A DNA stretch of 64,000 nt from Branchiostoma floridae (GCF_000003815.2 NC_049997.1:10613705-10677704), one strand, 5' to 3'; shown: positions 1-12,014, numbered from the stretch's first letter. Translations and numbers: made by a program. The notes: generated by a model not told the origin, from the sequence alone.

Positions 1-1270
1 TGTAGAATTAGCTACGGTTGTTATTGCTTGATCAAAAGGTACTAAAAAAATAATAATTCATAATAATTTCTACTTTTAAGGTAAAAAAAAATGCTTGGCC
101 TCTGACCTTGGGATTACGACCTCTGGGACTGGGATATAACTAAAATTATCATTATAATTATCATTGCTGTTTCCATTGTTGTCGTTACTGTATAAGTAAT
201 TATTATATGTTACTTTTTGTTTATATGTAAATGTATTCTTGCTACTTGTTTCCTTCGTGTGTAAAACACCCCCCCCCCCCCCGCAAAAAGTTAAACCTTT
301 AACCCTTAAGGGGACCAAAAATATTAAAATAAATGAGATTCGTTTTGCTACATTAGGAATATATTAATTGTCTTGGCCATATCGCCCAAATCTATGATGT
401 CCAGGACTGAAGTAAATTTTATGGCTGTTGTGCTAAGAAGTCAATTCTCTTGTTTTCATACCGTTTTGTGCAAAAAAGTATGTTGTTCAACTATGGGATG
501 ACCAAGGTAAATTTCCAGTACGATGGACAGTTACTTTAAAGAATGTCCATAATTTTTGATTATGTCCAATATATCGCTCTTAAGTTCATCTGATCTTACA
601 ACAGGAAGAGTATTGTTGCAAATCAAAAATGTTGTGCATGCTGTGAGCCATATTTTTTTTCATGTAGTGTGTTTGAGCCATTTGTGCAACTAAGCAATTA
701 GATATCATTTGATAGAAGTGTCAGTGAGTTAGTGTTTTATTGTACATAACAATGTCACAATTCTTGTTGTAAGCGTGACCAAGATCAAGAATTCAACAGT
801 TACTGCAAACTGTTAGAAGCAACAAATATATGATAGTTCATGGCAAGAATGTGTCTCTAAGAATTTCTAATATAACAATACCAGTAAGTTACAATTGAAT
901 AAACTCTGCAATATATCTATGACATACAATGTAAAAGAATTACAAAGTACTCTCTGCAATTACAATGTATAGAAAAATAAAAGACTTCTGAAAATTGTAC
1001 ACTTCACTTATGACGCCTCTTATCATCATAGAATATACGCAAATGTAGAAGCCTTTCTCTATACCTTTAGCTTTCTTTACATTGTACAAATTCTCTTCAA
1101 AAGCTTCCAAACATAATATTATTGTAGTCTTCAACCACTGCTCAAAAACGCAATTTACAAATGAAATGTGCTGGAAGGAAACCGCAAACACATTGGCACA
1201 CATGAACAGCATGGCTTACATGTAAACAGCGTTGGACAAGTTTTCAGAAATTCACTTCTCCTACATCAGA
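1..1270. other. AT-rich non-coding DNA
   Basis: No conserved gene seen. There is a C homopolymer near 269-282 and short spurious open frames only. The last AMN1 exon could in principle lie here or in the next kilobase, but nothing matching the family C-terminus was found. Confidence 0.4.
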
Positions 1271-1272
1271 CA

Positions 1273-1475
1273 AGTACATGCCAAAACCAACTTTTCAAGT
1301 GCCCCAAATTTGAAGGGCATTTTTCTAATGTATTTTCACTTGCAGCAAAGGAAGTCTTTTATCATTGGCTCTATATTTCTATGTTGACCAAAGCAAAATC
1401 TCACTCATGGAAAATCGAGCAAGTGGGGTAGGACATGTGCTTGCACGTTCAGCACTTTCACTTGCCCAGGTCATT
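1273..1475 (-). repeat. Decayed fragment related to the 8.7-9.46 kb element
   Basis: Contains the words GGGCAAGTGAAAGTGC and CAAGTGGGGTAGGACATG on one strand or the other, which recur at 8738-8800 and 9374-9440. No ends or target duplication are visible, so this is a partial old copy. Confidence 0.5.
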
Positions 1476-1502
1476 CCGGCTGATGAACTTCTCCAAACCT
1501 GG

Positions 1503-1710
1503 TAATGCTGGTTCACCTTAATCCGAGGGTGACCTAAATCCGTTGTTTGGAAAAAAAACCTATTTAGGGATATGATGATTTCAAATCGGAACAGTTTGAA
1601 TATATTGCAAATTTGGAACCACAGTCCGCAGGCTTATTACTCCGAAATGTGCTGTTTTTAAAGACAACGGATAAAGGTCACCCCGTGGATAAAGATGAAC
1701 TAGTGTTATA
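1503..1710. mobile_element. TA-flanked MITE, copy 1 of 4
   Basis: Ends read TAATGCTGGTTCACC and, on the other strand, TATAACACTAGTTCATC, with CCGTTGT near the left end and ACAACGGAT near the right. Same family as 22199-22416, 36519-36746 and 44609-44840. The TA at each end suggests a Tc1/mariner-type target; no transposase is present. Confidence 0.7.
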
Positions 1711-2329
1711 TACATACACTTTCCAAATCTGACTATTGTTTGGTATCTCTTTACAAGCTTCATGCTTTAGTAGATGGTCCAGGTGACTTGCTTCATTTTG
1801 GAGTTGGGGCCGCTCAACTCTTCCAGGGCCACTCTGGAACGGTCTGGAGGTTATAAAATAGAGGACAAGTTCATTGGTTGGTTTGTATTGTGTAGCAATA
1901 CTATATTGCACACAGGAATATTGTAAGAAAGGAGTAGAAACAGCAAGAAACAACAAGCTGAACCCCGGTATAGAACCCGGGCCGGAGGATCACAAATCCA
2001 ACGTGCAAACCGTTTGGCCAAAAGGCTTAAGCCGTTTGACATTTTCAGTTCAGCAGTGCTTGAACACCACTGTTGCCCCCTTTTCTTTTCAAGATTCGTC
2101 TGAATCTCCGAGTTTGATATCCCTGTGTAAACTTATGGCAACTCTAGCCTGTTACTTACTGTGTGGCACATGTTCTAGCCTGTTACGTATCCAGGGTTGG
2201 TGTGTGAACTAATGTGAGAAAGACTGTTGGCGGAATGGCTTGTCAAATCACTGTGTCTGTATTGAAGGTGGAACCTAAATCCCTTCTTCCACCTTTTACC
2301 ACCCCAACCAAAGTCAGGTACCCAATTTT

Positions 2330-3640
2330 TGTGTGTGAAAGGGCCTCTCCTTGGTACTGAACAGGATATTACCACCAACAAATCTGTGACTGGACCTCTC
2401 CTTGAAACTGAACTGGATATCAACAACCATCACATATCTGTGACTGGACCTCTCCTTGGTACTGAACTGGATATTACCAACAACAATCACATATCTGTGA
2501 CTGGACCTCTCCTTGGTACTGAACTGGATATTACCATTAACGTTAACAATCACATATCTGTGACTGGACCTGTCCTTGGTACTGAACAGGATATTACCAA
2601 CAACAATCACATATCTGTGACTGGACCTCTCCTTGGTACTGAACTGGATATTACCAAAAACAATCACATATCCGTGACTGGACTTCTCCTTGGTACTGAA
2701 CTGGATATTACAACAATTACATATCTGTGACTGGACCTCTCCTTGGTACTGAACTGGATATTACCAACAACAATCACATATCTGTGACTGGACCTCTCCT
2801 TGGTACTGAACTGGATATTACCAACAACAATCACATATCTATAACTGGACCTCTCCTTGGTACTGTACTGGATATTATCAACAATAATCACATATCTATG
2901 ACTGGACCTCTCCTTGGTACTGTACTGGATATTACCAACAACAATCACATATCTGTTACTGGACCTCTCCTTTGTATATTACCAACAACAATCACATATC
3001 AGTGACTGGACCTCTCCTTGGTACTGAACTGGATATTACCAACAACAATCACATATCTGTGACTGGACCTGTCCGTGGTACTGAACTGGATATTACCAAC
3101 AATCACATATCTGTGACTGGACCTCTCCTTGGTACTGAACTGGATATTACCAACAACAATCACATATCTGTGACTGGACCTGTCCTTGGTACTGAACTGG
3201 ATATTACCAACAATCACATATCAGTGACTGGACCTCTCCTTGGTACTGAACTGGATATTACCAACAACAATCACATATCTGTCACTGGACCTCTCCTTGG
3301 TACTGAACTGGATATTAACAACTATCACATATCCGTGACTGGACCTCTCCTTGGTACTGAACTGGATATTACCAACAATCACATATCTGTGACTGGACCT
3401 CTCCTTGGTACTGAACTGGATATTACCAACAACAATCACATATCTGTGACTGGACCTCTCCTTGGTACTGAACTGGATATTACCAACAACAATCACATAT
3501 CTGTGACTGGACCTCTCCTTGGTACTGAACTGGATATTACTAACAATCACATATCAGTGACTGGACCTCTCCTTGGTACTGAACTGGATATTACCAACAA
3601 CAATCACATATCTGTGACTGGACCTCTCTTCTGGTACTGT
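2330..3640. repeat. 57-bp minisatellite, about 23 units
   Basis: The unit is 57 bp (19 codons). On the plus strand it reads SVTGPLLGTELDITNNNHI, and on the minus strand it is also open (VGNIQFSTKERSSHRYVIV). Units differ mostly by losing or gaining AAC triplets, giving 54-, 57- and 63-bp versions, so long open frames survive on both strands. I see no start context, splice sites or promoter to support translation. Flanks resemble the repeat at about 17.79-18.0 kb, so the array may have grown inside a dispersed repeat. Confidence 0.95.
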
Positions 3641-3757
3641 ACCAATACATTACCTTATGAACTTCTACCATTGTTCAGGGCAGAGTGAGGAAAGTTGCAT
3701 ATAGAAATTTGCATTTTTTCCAAGGATACAACGTCTAGCCAGTAATCAAAGCTGTGA

Positions 3758-3810
3758 CTACCCTGGGTGCCAGATGGACCTGTCAGGTTTATTTGACAGC
3801 CCAAGAGAGT
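3758..3810 (-). CDS. AMN1: Candidate last coding exon of AMN1
   Basis: Exon 6 of AMN1 ends with one base of a split codon. An AG acceptor at 3811-3812 followed by this stretch completes that codon as Asp, the residue vertebrate AMN1 has there, and reads 16 more residues to TAG at 3758-3760. The total would be 255 residues, close to the family length. However, the tail sequence (SLGLSNKPDRSIWHPG) does not resemble the vertebrate C-terminus beyond Asp-Ser, the acceptor has a weak pyrimidine tract, and the area may be repeat-derived. It is a guess from phase and length only. Confidence 0.25.
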
Positions 3811-3921
3811 CTGAGCACCGATGTAAAATTAGCACTCCGGGGAGTTAAACCCAAAGGTGGTTTTCACTGTACCAGGGGCCCGGCAATACTCCCTGGGGCT
3901 ACACCAGCTGTAGATACGTAC

Positions 3922-6900
3922 CAGTGATTTTAGGGCAGCTGTGGAAGATGAGGATGGAGATGCGAGGACAGCTCTCCATAATAACCTCTACTGCATCATC
4001 TGTCAGCAGCTGGCAACCATCCATGTGGACTTCCTAAAATATGAGAGAGAAAATTGCTTTAAATTTTCATTCTACAGCAGGGCTCTAGCCAGCTCGAAAT
4101 TTTTTTCCGTCAGCTAATTCCAATTGTCATGAAAACTGCAAAAATTCATTTTCCCTATGACACTACAAAGTAGTATTGATAAAATGTTGCCATTGAGACC
4201 TTGAAAACGGGTTTTAATGAGATTATCGTATGTGAAAGAGCGCCGACACACATTGTCAACAATCATAACAATAGCAAAACAAACAGTGTGTGGCTTTTAC
4301 CGACGTGGACGGCGTCCCCAAGCCGCCTGTAGCTTCCACCAAGGATTTTTGTCTGTCAAGGTTTACCATTGGTTTTTAAATGTTTCCGTCAGACGCAGCA
4401 AATTTCCGGCAATTGGCGGAAAAACGGACGCTGGCTAGAGCCCTGTTCTACAGTATAAAAGCCCCTTAATTAATTGCATGATTTTTCAATAGATGCCATG
4501 CATTTACAAGACCATTGATATCAAACCATGAATATGGATTGTTGCACATGACTAGCATCTGACATTATTTGGTCAAATTTGCTAATGCTAGGAACTATTG
4601 ACATTTTCACCCACCGTCAGACACTGTCTGCATTTTCCCGTAGCCAAGCTGATGACACCATCATCAGTTACCTGTATGAAGGTAAACCATTTATGGGATA
4701 CTGTAAATGCAGAAACGTTCGCAGTGAATTAATGTTTGCGGTTTTCGCGATGACTACATCACCATCAACTTAAAACCACTGCGAAAATGTTTCGATTATT
4801 GTATTAGACTGCGGTCTATGGTGTTACCGCAAACTTAAATACACCGTGAAAAGTCCTTTTACCCGCTACCGCAAAATCAAATCCCCGCGCACTTATAAGC
4901 ATTTACAGTAGTCTGTTATGTCAATTAAACGTCCAAGTTTCTATTTCATGATAAAATCTTGGGGGTATTGACCCCTGACAACATTAGCCCTCTTTACCTT
5001 TAAACTAAATTTCACATCAGTTGGCCGAAATTGAGAGATAAATTGATTTGACAGAAAGTGTGGCATATACAATTAAGAAAGCATCTGCATCCAAAAATGC
5101 ACTTCCTTTGTCGATTTTTGAATAACACAACAGGCAGTATATAAAGTGACAAATCATGAACCAAATGTAGAAAAAACACAGGCATTAATAGAAAAGGAAC
5201 CAAAAACAGTTACTTAGTACTAGTGTTTTAGTACTTCAATGTGCCCCTAACTAGCCTGGGTACCATCTGGAAAGTAGTAAGCTCCGGCATTCGTATACAC
5301 TATATACAGTCGCTTCTCTGTGTTTCCGTCTGGGAACGCGGACAATCTTTACCTCTGGAATCGTCCTAATTTTGGACGCAGGCGCTGATTGGTCCCCAAA
5401 TATGAGCAAATTATAAAATGGGTTCAAGCGATCGTTCGAACAGGCGTTCCAACACAAGACATGCCCCCCGTCTGCTTGCAGGAGGGCCTGTTGTCATCGA
5501 ACGAGTGCTTTAGAACCCATTCCTTGATTCGCTCATTAACTGATGTTAGCACCAAACGGTTTGAATGCGCAAGTCTCCAGACGGATAGCAGAAGTGAACA
5601 TATGAGCGAACTACTATCCGGATGGTACCCAGGCTAGCCCCTAACCTTAGTATGTCCAAAGTTGATACTTCTGAGCATCCTGGAGTTTTGTCCCAGTGCC
5701 TCTAACGACCGGTCCGTGATCTTGGCGCAGCCTCCGATGTTCAGGCACATCAGCTGATGACAGTTCTCTGACAGAGCCACGATGGCGCCGTCCGTGACCT
5801 CGATACACCTGCGCAGGTGAACCACCTGTAACAGGTGACAGGACCGTACCAACGACAGGATTCCTGGAGGGGGAAGGAAAAAAGTTATAAAAAGAAGTTA
5901 ATGTATTTTCAATCTGAATTTCATACATACTTGTATTTCTATGGATAGGTGTTGACATTTAATCAATAAATATTGGGAAAGCTCTTCATCATTTCATTCA
6001 TCCTTTGTGAAGTGAAATCATTGAAACCCTTGATCTGTGTGTAAGAAATCCTTCTAGGAATGTTCCTAAATAGATTTGTATAATATTACTATAAAAAGGA
6101 ACAATTCTTCCAAAGGAGGTTTAATGCCACCGACACCTATCTGAATCTCCTTGTTCTTAATGGTACAACTTGTACTACAAGCAAGGCAATTCTTGATAAA
6201 ACTTGCAAGCAAGGAGGTTGAAAAAAGGAATCCTTTTTTCAACCTACTTGTTGCAAGTAAGGAGTTTTAGACTTCAAAGGTCATAGATCGTTTTTACAGA
6301 ACGTTCGAAAACCACTTAGTCACACATGGGCGCCGTGTTGGATGATAACCTGGATGAATAGATTTGTTTGATTATCGCCAGAACATGACGGCAGTACTGA
6401 TGAAAATATCATCTACAGCTCTCTGACATTTTTGTGTGACATGGAATTCACGTCCAGGACATACCTTGTGCCAGAAACCAACTTTCATCACGCTAAAAGT
6501 TAGTCTGTATAGCACAATTGCAAACTCCATGCCAGGACTTAAGTTAGCTAAAAGAGTCCAATGGAGTTAAAAAAGGGGATGGACTGTAACTATGTAAGCA
6601 ATGGAACTCAGTTAGCACGGCAAACATCCAGCCGGTTTCTGAAAAAAAAAGCTTCTTTCCATAAACATGAACATGAACCACGTGCAAGACACAGCCGTGT
6701 GGAGGTCGAGCAGCTTATCATTCAACATGGCCGTTCAAAAGTTCGAACGCGACTGTGATGTCACGTGAAAACGATATATACATACATCTTTATAATGTGG
6801 AGGGAAAAGGTCTTCAAAGAGGAGTCATGGTATGAATTGTTGAGACATAAATTCCCACCTGCAGTTGTGACCGTTGTGGTGTTCCCCTTCACGGCGTTCA

Positions 6901-9900
6901 GGTCGATCTTGCGGAGGTTCCGGCACACGGACAGCTGCTCCAGACTGAGGTCACTGACCTCGCTCTCGCTCAGGTCCAACTCTCGCATCTTCTGGTGAAC
7001 CACCTGGCAGTATGTAGATGTCAAAGGTTAAATGCTCTTTGCCCAACATTAGATCACTGTGACACAGGGCTCTAGCCAGCATCTGTTTTTCTGTCAATTG
7101 ACGGAAATTTGCTACGATGGAAAAATGTTAAAACCAATCCGTCAACCTTGACGGACAAAAATCCTTTGTGGAAGCTACAGGCGGCTTGGGGACGCTGTCC
7201 ACCGCCATAAAATCCACATACTGTTTGTTTTGCTATTGTTATTATTGTTGACGAAGTGTGTCGGTGCCCTTTCGCATACAATAATCTCATTCAAAAACCC
7301 GTTTTTCAAGGTCTTAGTTCAGTCTCTCTAACTCCTGGAATACTAGTACTAGTAGTGTTTTCGCAACAATGGGAATTAGCTGACGGAAAAAAATTTTGAG
7401 CTGGCTAGAGCCCTGCTTGTATATTGAGCCGCACCATTGGTGAAAAGTTGCTAGTAGTAATTGTAGTAGACATAAGAGCGATCAATCACTGTCCTTGTTG
7501 GATATTCTACGACTGGAGCCTATCAGGAAGTCAGCAGATTGTTGATATTCAGATTAGCAGATCAAATTACAAATCAATATGTAAATCAATCTTTTGTCTT
7601 CCACCTGTTCCTGCCTACTGTGATATCATCGCGATAGTTTATATTCAATGACAATGGACAGATCCCAATCGAACGCCGTACCAAACAAATAGAACCAGGT
7701 AGAACCCCCTGTTCTATTTCGAACACCTCTGTCAAAAACAACTCCAGTGGAACAGAAATGGCCAAAGAAAAATTGCTACATAATATATGTACCCTGGTTT
7801 CCACGTGCATGGACAGCATGTCAGAAACCGGGGACTCCTGCCCACCAACAAGGTCATGCTATGCGGTGCCTCCCGCTGCCACTTTGACTAAAATCATAAC
7901 GCCCTTACCACACCTGTATCAGCTCCCTCCTTAGATAACTGTACCCAGCGGATGTAGCCCTCAACATAGAAGGCAGCACAATTTTTTTTTTGGACCGGTC
8001 TGAGAAGATTTGATGGCTCAAAAAAGCTAAACCGAAGTCAGTAGCTTTTATCAGCGAAATAGCGGCGGCGGCCAGTTTTGTGAATGTCCGACAAACCCTG
8101 TCTTTTGACGGAGGTGTTTAAAATAGAACATGATCGAACAGGGGGCGGGGCTAATCGGGATCTGTCCATTTTAAACTTGTAGGTAGATGAACATATCCAG
8201 CTCACCTTGCCGATGTTGTCATCCCTGATGACACCCCTCTTACTCATGAGATGGACCAGCTTGTCCTTGATGTTAGGGGGGAGGCTGTGGACGTGGTTGG
8301 CATGGCAACTGAAGTTAGCCACCAATGACCGCAAAGACCTGAGAATGATTAAAAAAAAAGATGCAGCTATTGTGTACATTTTCAAATTTTGCAATTTTTT
8401 CCTGTTTTCAGGTTGAGTGCTGGTTTTCTTATCCCTGCAAGTCTGGTGTATGTAATATAATACGGTTTTGTACACTTGTTATTGTTTATTATCATTATGA
8501 TTATTTTTCTATTATCATATAAGTTATCAGCACCGGAGGCAACTAGTAAAGGTGTTTATCTGTTTTTGCCTCCCCACCATTGTGTACATGGTCAAGTTCA
8601 AATGAATGAATAAATAAATACATTAATATAACTCAGCAAGTCAAAGGTTAGGCCTCTACCTAATTTGAATTCTCTAACTTTGAGTCTAAGATTGTCATTG
8701 GTTTAACAGGGATAAACAAGTCCACTAGCCCTATTGTCCAGGGCAAGTGAAAGTGCTGTTCGGGCAAGTGCATGTCCTACCCCACTTGTCCGATCGGGCA
8801 AGTAAGATTTTTCCATTGATTTTAGTGCAATTTTGATATACTTGTTACTTTTACATTTTTATACTTCAGAAGACAGAGATCTGACATAATCCAGCTGTTT
8901 AAGATTACACACGGGCTTGACACAGTTAGAGTGAATAACCACTGCAACCTATGCGGGAGAGCCATGTTTACACTGGTGCTTGGCATCAAACACACGAGGG
9001 CACCAGTATAAGTATCAAATCCAAAAAGCTACGGATCCGAGGGCACACTTCTTTCCCACACGAGTTACCCCAGCATGGAATAAACTCTCACAGAGCACAG
9101 TGAATAGCAAGTCAGTGAAAGAGTTCAAGACAAGACTGGGGCAGGAATGGGGACTGCACCCAGACAGACATGAGTACCACTTCTCTTACTGATGCTACCA
9201 CCGCCACAACTAGGACAGCCTTATTACCCGCAAGGGTATCGACTGGCTGTGGTTCAAGGTAAAGATTCAAGGTAAAGATTTACAGTCATGACATCAAGCA
9301 ATTGGCTACAGAGAATTCCATTGCTGGATGTGAAAATGCATATACTATATATAGTAACAGTGACATTTGAATTTTGGGCAAGTGAAAAATTGGTTCGGGC
9401 AAGTACATTTTTATGTGCTTTCCCGATAGGACAAGTGGATTTTAGAAAACTTGTTCAACCCTGTTTAATCACTGTAGAGTTTGTCTGTCACATGACAGGA
9501 GTTTTATGACTACTAATGTACGTGCAATGACAAGTAAAGAATTGCACTAGTGGAGGGTTCAATTCGAAAGTTTGAAAATCAAAATCAATGTAAAAAAACA
9601 CCAGCAATATTGCTAAAGTTTTAAGAAAAGTAATTCTATCTTGCACCTGGATTTTATACTTGTAGATTTTGAAGGCGGAAAAATTTAACTGTTGTAACGT
9701 CATGACGTCACAACAAAGACGAATTTTCTAACGGCCGTGTTAGCTAAATTACACAAAACTGATTAAAAACAGCACACTGGTGATTCAAACAATGTCCTAG
9801 CTGTGTCATCATCTTAAATAATTGAAATGTCACGAGTTATCAAGAGAGAAAATGTGATATTTACCAGCTAAGCAACGACGCAACGGACGAATGATTGTTT

Positions 9901-9914
9901 ACATGTGCCGCCAT
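3922..9914 (-). CDS. AMN1: AMN1 homologue, leucine-rich repeat protein (six exons)
   Basis: AMN1 is a small leucine-rich-repeat protein related to the yeast antagonist of mitotic exit Amn1 and to the repeat part of FBXL proteins; its animal role is poorly defined. Exons on the minus strand are 9865-9914, 8206-8338, 6859-7003, 5646-5863, 4615-4671 and 3922-4033. All have AG/GT borders and all phases agree. The start reads MAAHVNNHSSVASLLSW. Exon 2 carries PPNIKDKLVHLMS, exon 3 RELDLSESEVSDLSLEQLS, exon 4 RCIEVTDGAIVALS and GGCAKITDRSLEALG, exon 5 VTDDGVISLATGKC, exon 6 DGCQLLTDDAVEVI. These follow vertebrate AMN1 (about 258 residues, from memory) from end to end. The six exons give 238 codons plus one base, so only a short C-terminal exon is missing. 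Introns hold many MITEs. Confidence 0.93.
4078..4445. mobile_element. hAT-like MITE with 8-bp target duplication
   Basis: Terminal inverted repeats are CAGGGCTCTAGCCAGC and GCTGGCTAGAGCCCTG. The element is flanked by a perfect 8-bp direct repeat TTCTACAG (4070-4077 and 4446-4453), the hAT signature. It has no coding capacity and lies in the AMN1 intron between exons 5 and 6. A second copy is at 7065-7415 in the opposite orientation. Confidence 0.92.
4699..4910. mobile_element. MITE with TACTGTAAATGC ends
   Basis: Ends read TACTGTAAATGC and GCATTTACAGTA. The interior is rich in GCGGT and CGCGGTGG-like words (AAACCACTGCG, TACCGCAAA). A second copy in opposite orientation is at 12015-12226. Located in the AMN1 intron between exons 4 and 5, 28 bp upstream (in gene sense) of the exon 5 acceptor. 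Confidence 0.75.
5252..5636. mobile_element. MULE-like MITE at an AMN1 splice donor
   Basis: Ends TAGCCTGGGTACCATC and GATGGTACCCAGGCTA form inverted repeats of about 30 bp (GGAAAGTAGTAAGCTC against GAGCGAACTACTATCC further in). A perfect 9-bp direct repeat GCCCCTAAC flanks it (5243-5251 and 5637-5645); 9 bp is typical of Mutator-like elements. On the gene strand that repeat is the first nine bases of the AMN1 intron after exon 4. A relic of the same end is at 52272-52306. Confidence 0.9.
6090..6260. repeat. Hairpin-forming repeat with CAAGGAGG words
   Basis: Holds GCAAGGAGGTTGAAAAAAGG opposed to CCTTTTTTCAACCTACTTG, a strong inverted repeat at about 6220-6254. The word ACCAAGGAGGTTTT recurs at 12.77-12.84 and 13.04 kb. 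Ends not defined. Confidence 0.4.
7065..7415. mobile_element. hAT-like MITE, inverted second copy
   Basis: Same family as 4078-4445, opposite orientation, same CAGGGCTCTAGCCAGC ends. The flanking 8-mers (CTGTGACA and CTTGTATA) no longer match well, so this copy looks older. It lies 62 bp upstream of AMN1 exon 3 in gene sense. Confidence 0.85.
7653..8170. mobile_element. Foldback-type element in AMN1 intron 2
   Basis: The left end AATGGACAGATCCCAATC pairs with the right end GATCTGTCCATT. Inner words CCCCCTGTTC and AACACCTC(T/C)GTCAAAA repeat in inverted order near each end, so the arms are long and imperfect. The right end is only 35 bp from the AMN1 exon 2 donor. Confidence 0.65.
8707..9463. 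mobile_element. Inverted-repeat element interrupted by a LINE fragment
   Basis: Starts CAGGGATAAACAAGT and ends ACTTGTTCAACCCTG, with TTTAA directly repeated outside (8702-8706 and 9464-9468). GGGCAAGTGAAA occurs near both ends (8738 and 9374). The middle, about 8868-9275, is a LINE 3' fragment that entered later. Superfamily is uncertain. Confidence 0.65.
8868..9275 (+). mobile_element. LINE 3' fragment (RT C-terminal tail)
   Basis: Reads SDIIQLFKITHGLD, then with a frame change FFPTRVTPAWNKLSQSTVNS and SVKEFKTRLG, ending at TGA near 9190. The patterns IIQLFKITHG and FFxxRVxxxWNxLxxxxVNxxSVxxFKxRL are standard for the end of CR1/L2-like non-LTR ORF2 proteins. The 3' end shows a short direct repeat (ATTCAAGGTAAAG twice). 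Strongly 5' truncated. Confidence 0.75.
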
Positions 9915-9919
9915 CTTGG
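9907..9919 (-). promoter_or_regulatory. YY1-type site over the AMN1 start codon
   Basis: On the minus strand the start codon sits inside CCAAGATGGCGGC, which matches the YY1 consensus (AAnATGGCGGC). In many animal promoters this motif overlaps the translation start just downstream of the transcription start. It supports 9914 as the true start and places the AMN1 promoter at about 9.92-9.96 kb. Binding is inferred, not shown. Confidence 0.5.
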
Positions 9920-9959
9920 AAGAATGGGCTATATCACTACGTAAATACAGGGGGGGCAT

Positions 9960-11830
9960 AATTTATTAAAAGAGACAAACCTTGCGCCAATTTTAACTTT
10001 ATAGAACATAAACCTAATATTCAATAAACTATCATTAGTATTATATCCATAAACAAGTCATTCATGTATTTAATTATCTAAAAGCAATGAAAGCACACTG
10101 TGGAACCTTTTATTGAGTGAAATATTCCTTACTTCACCTTTGACCTTTAGGTTGAATGAAAATCTTGCTCAGTGTAGTATGTGAATTTTTGGAGTTCCTG
10201 ATTTTCGGTGTTTTTCACCAAATCTCCCTGGCTTCAGCTAATATCAAGGTAAGAGACATTTAGTTTTACGCACGAGCTATTCCTGGGTCCTTTTTATATT
10301 CCACAAATGTTGCATTTGTAATGTGTAACAGCAGTTAAAAACATTTTGCTAGATCGTACATTTTGCCTCTTTCTGTTGTTGTTGAGTAACGAGCAACACA
10401 TGGTTCGTTTTCGAGTCGATTGTCTCTTCTAATTCAGTGTTCTCCCCAGAATTTTAGGACTGGCAAAAAGTAACCCGAACCAACGCGCAGGGCTTTCATG
10501 AAAATGGGTTCATTTTTGCAATGACAGATGGTAATATATTATAGTGATTCCTTTGCTTTGTTGTGAAGTGGCAAAACAACTATTGTTTTTAACATCACCC
10601 CATTCACAAGTTTTTGCAGACAATGCCGACAGGAAAAGTGATGCCATATGGCTCAAAAATCTGTGAATTTTCATTAATTTTAGCAAAACTAACCAAGAAA
10701 ATAGGCAAGAAGCACACCAAATTTCAAAAGTAGTATAGTGGAGCTGAGCTAGAAGTATAGTGGAGGTCCTATCCGTTATTACATCTTCTGGGGAGGACTC
10801 TGTAATTGGTGACCTGTGCTTGGGAGTTGCTGAAGGTGTTAGACTTAAAGAGCTCGTCAAATACGTGTGTACTCGCAATATACTGGGAGAAAGCCAATTG
10901 TACTTCAGACTTGAAGTAACGTTAGTTGTTTCGGTGTGCATTATAAGTCACAAACGTGACAAACGGACATACGTGACTGTTGTAAATTATTCTATGGATA
11001 ATAAGCCACTCTATAAAGTATGCATGGCTTAGTATACATTATGCATGCACAGAACAGTGACAATAATGCTGCTGAACAATTATTATTAACAGTTTATGCA
11101 CGGGAGACGGGCAGGTATTGTGATTTAAAGGAGGGACGGCCGCAGCTTATGTCATCTTTGTTGGGGCCATGGGGTTGGCTTGTTAGCAACAAGAACGAAG
11201 TGGCCTGTCTTGCTTGAACTATGAAAACGATCATCATTATTCTTTCGTGTAAATATGAGTGCGTGTAGAGTTACTTTTAGTAGAAAGTACACATTTCTTG
11301 CCAGAGTTTTGTCCAGTTAGTTCTGTTTATTGAGATACCCTTCAATACAATATTAAATTTTGTAATAATCTTCTATGGTTCAAAAATAAATGGACATAAC
11401 ATTATGCAGGTACAAACTCAGATATATGTAAAAACTTAAATTAGATGTTAGGGTAATGATGGGCTAGAAATCTTTATACCCAATTAACTGAAATAATGTG
11501 GGCATCTGCTTTTTGACTCTGTTTATACTGTAGTTACTTCTGACAATCTGAGCTGTTGTTTTTTAACAAGGCAGAAATCAGCATCTCACAAGTTTCAGCA
11601 AGTTTTAACCTCCTTGGTGGTTTCAGCAATGAGGTATAATGTTAACTTTAAGAATATCGGCTTTGCATGAGGAATTAATTCCTGCTGAATGCAACTATTG
11701 TGGCTAATATTTGTACTGATTCAGAACCTGTTATGATTATTGCCTCAGCACGGAGGCAGAGCTTCGAGTTCCTTGGTTTCAGGGAACAAATTTATCACCC
11801 CCGATATAGTAAATATTTAAATATAGTCAT
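9960..11830. other. Intergenic DNA, no gene recognised
   Basis: Open frames at about 10.5-11.0 kb on both strands overlap and show no domain. A CAGTGTTCTCCCCAG word at about 10436 resembles a hAT-type end, but no partner was found. Confidence 0.4.
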
Positions 11831-12014
11831 CAGACTTCTTATGAATATTCATTCATGCACATAGCAGAGTGACCATAACTGTGAATATATGCACAGGGCG
11901 AAAGGAAGGTATTATCAATTGACAAGTGATTTTGGGGATGAACGAACGAATGAACGAACTGTAATTTTAGAATAAAGTCCTTGGTTTTATCAAGTCTTTT
12001 TGGCACCTTTGGAA

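Noticed and set aside
1440-1510. Last AMN1 exon (reads LEKFISRNDLGK and a stop in the right phase)
   Set aside because: Its coding stretch runs into two dispersed repeats (the GGGCAAGTGAAA family and the TA-flanked MITE), leaving only about 35 unique bases.
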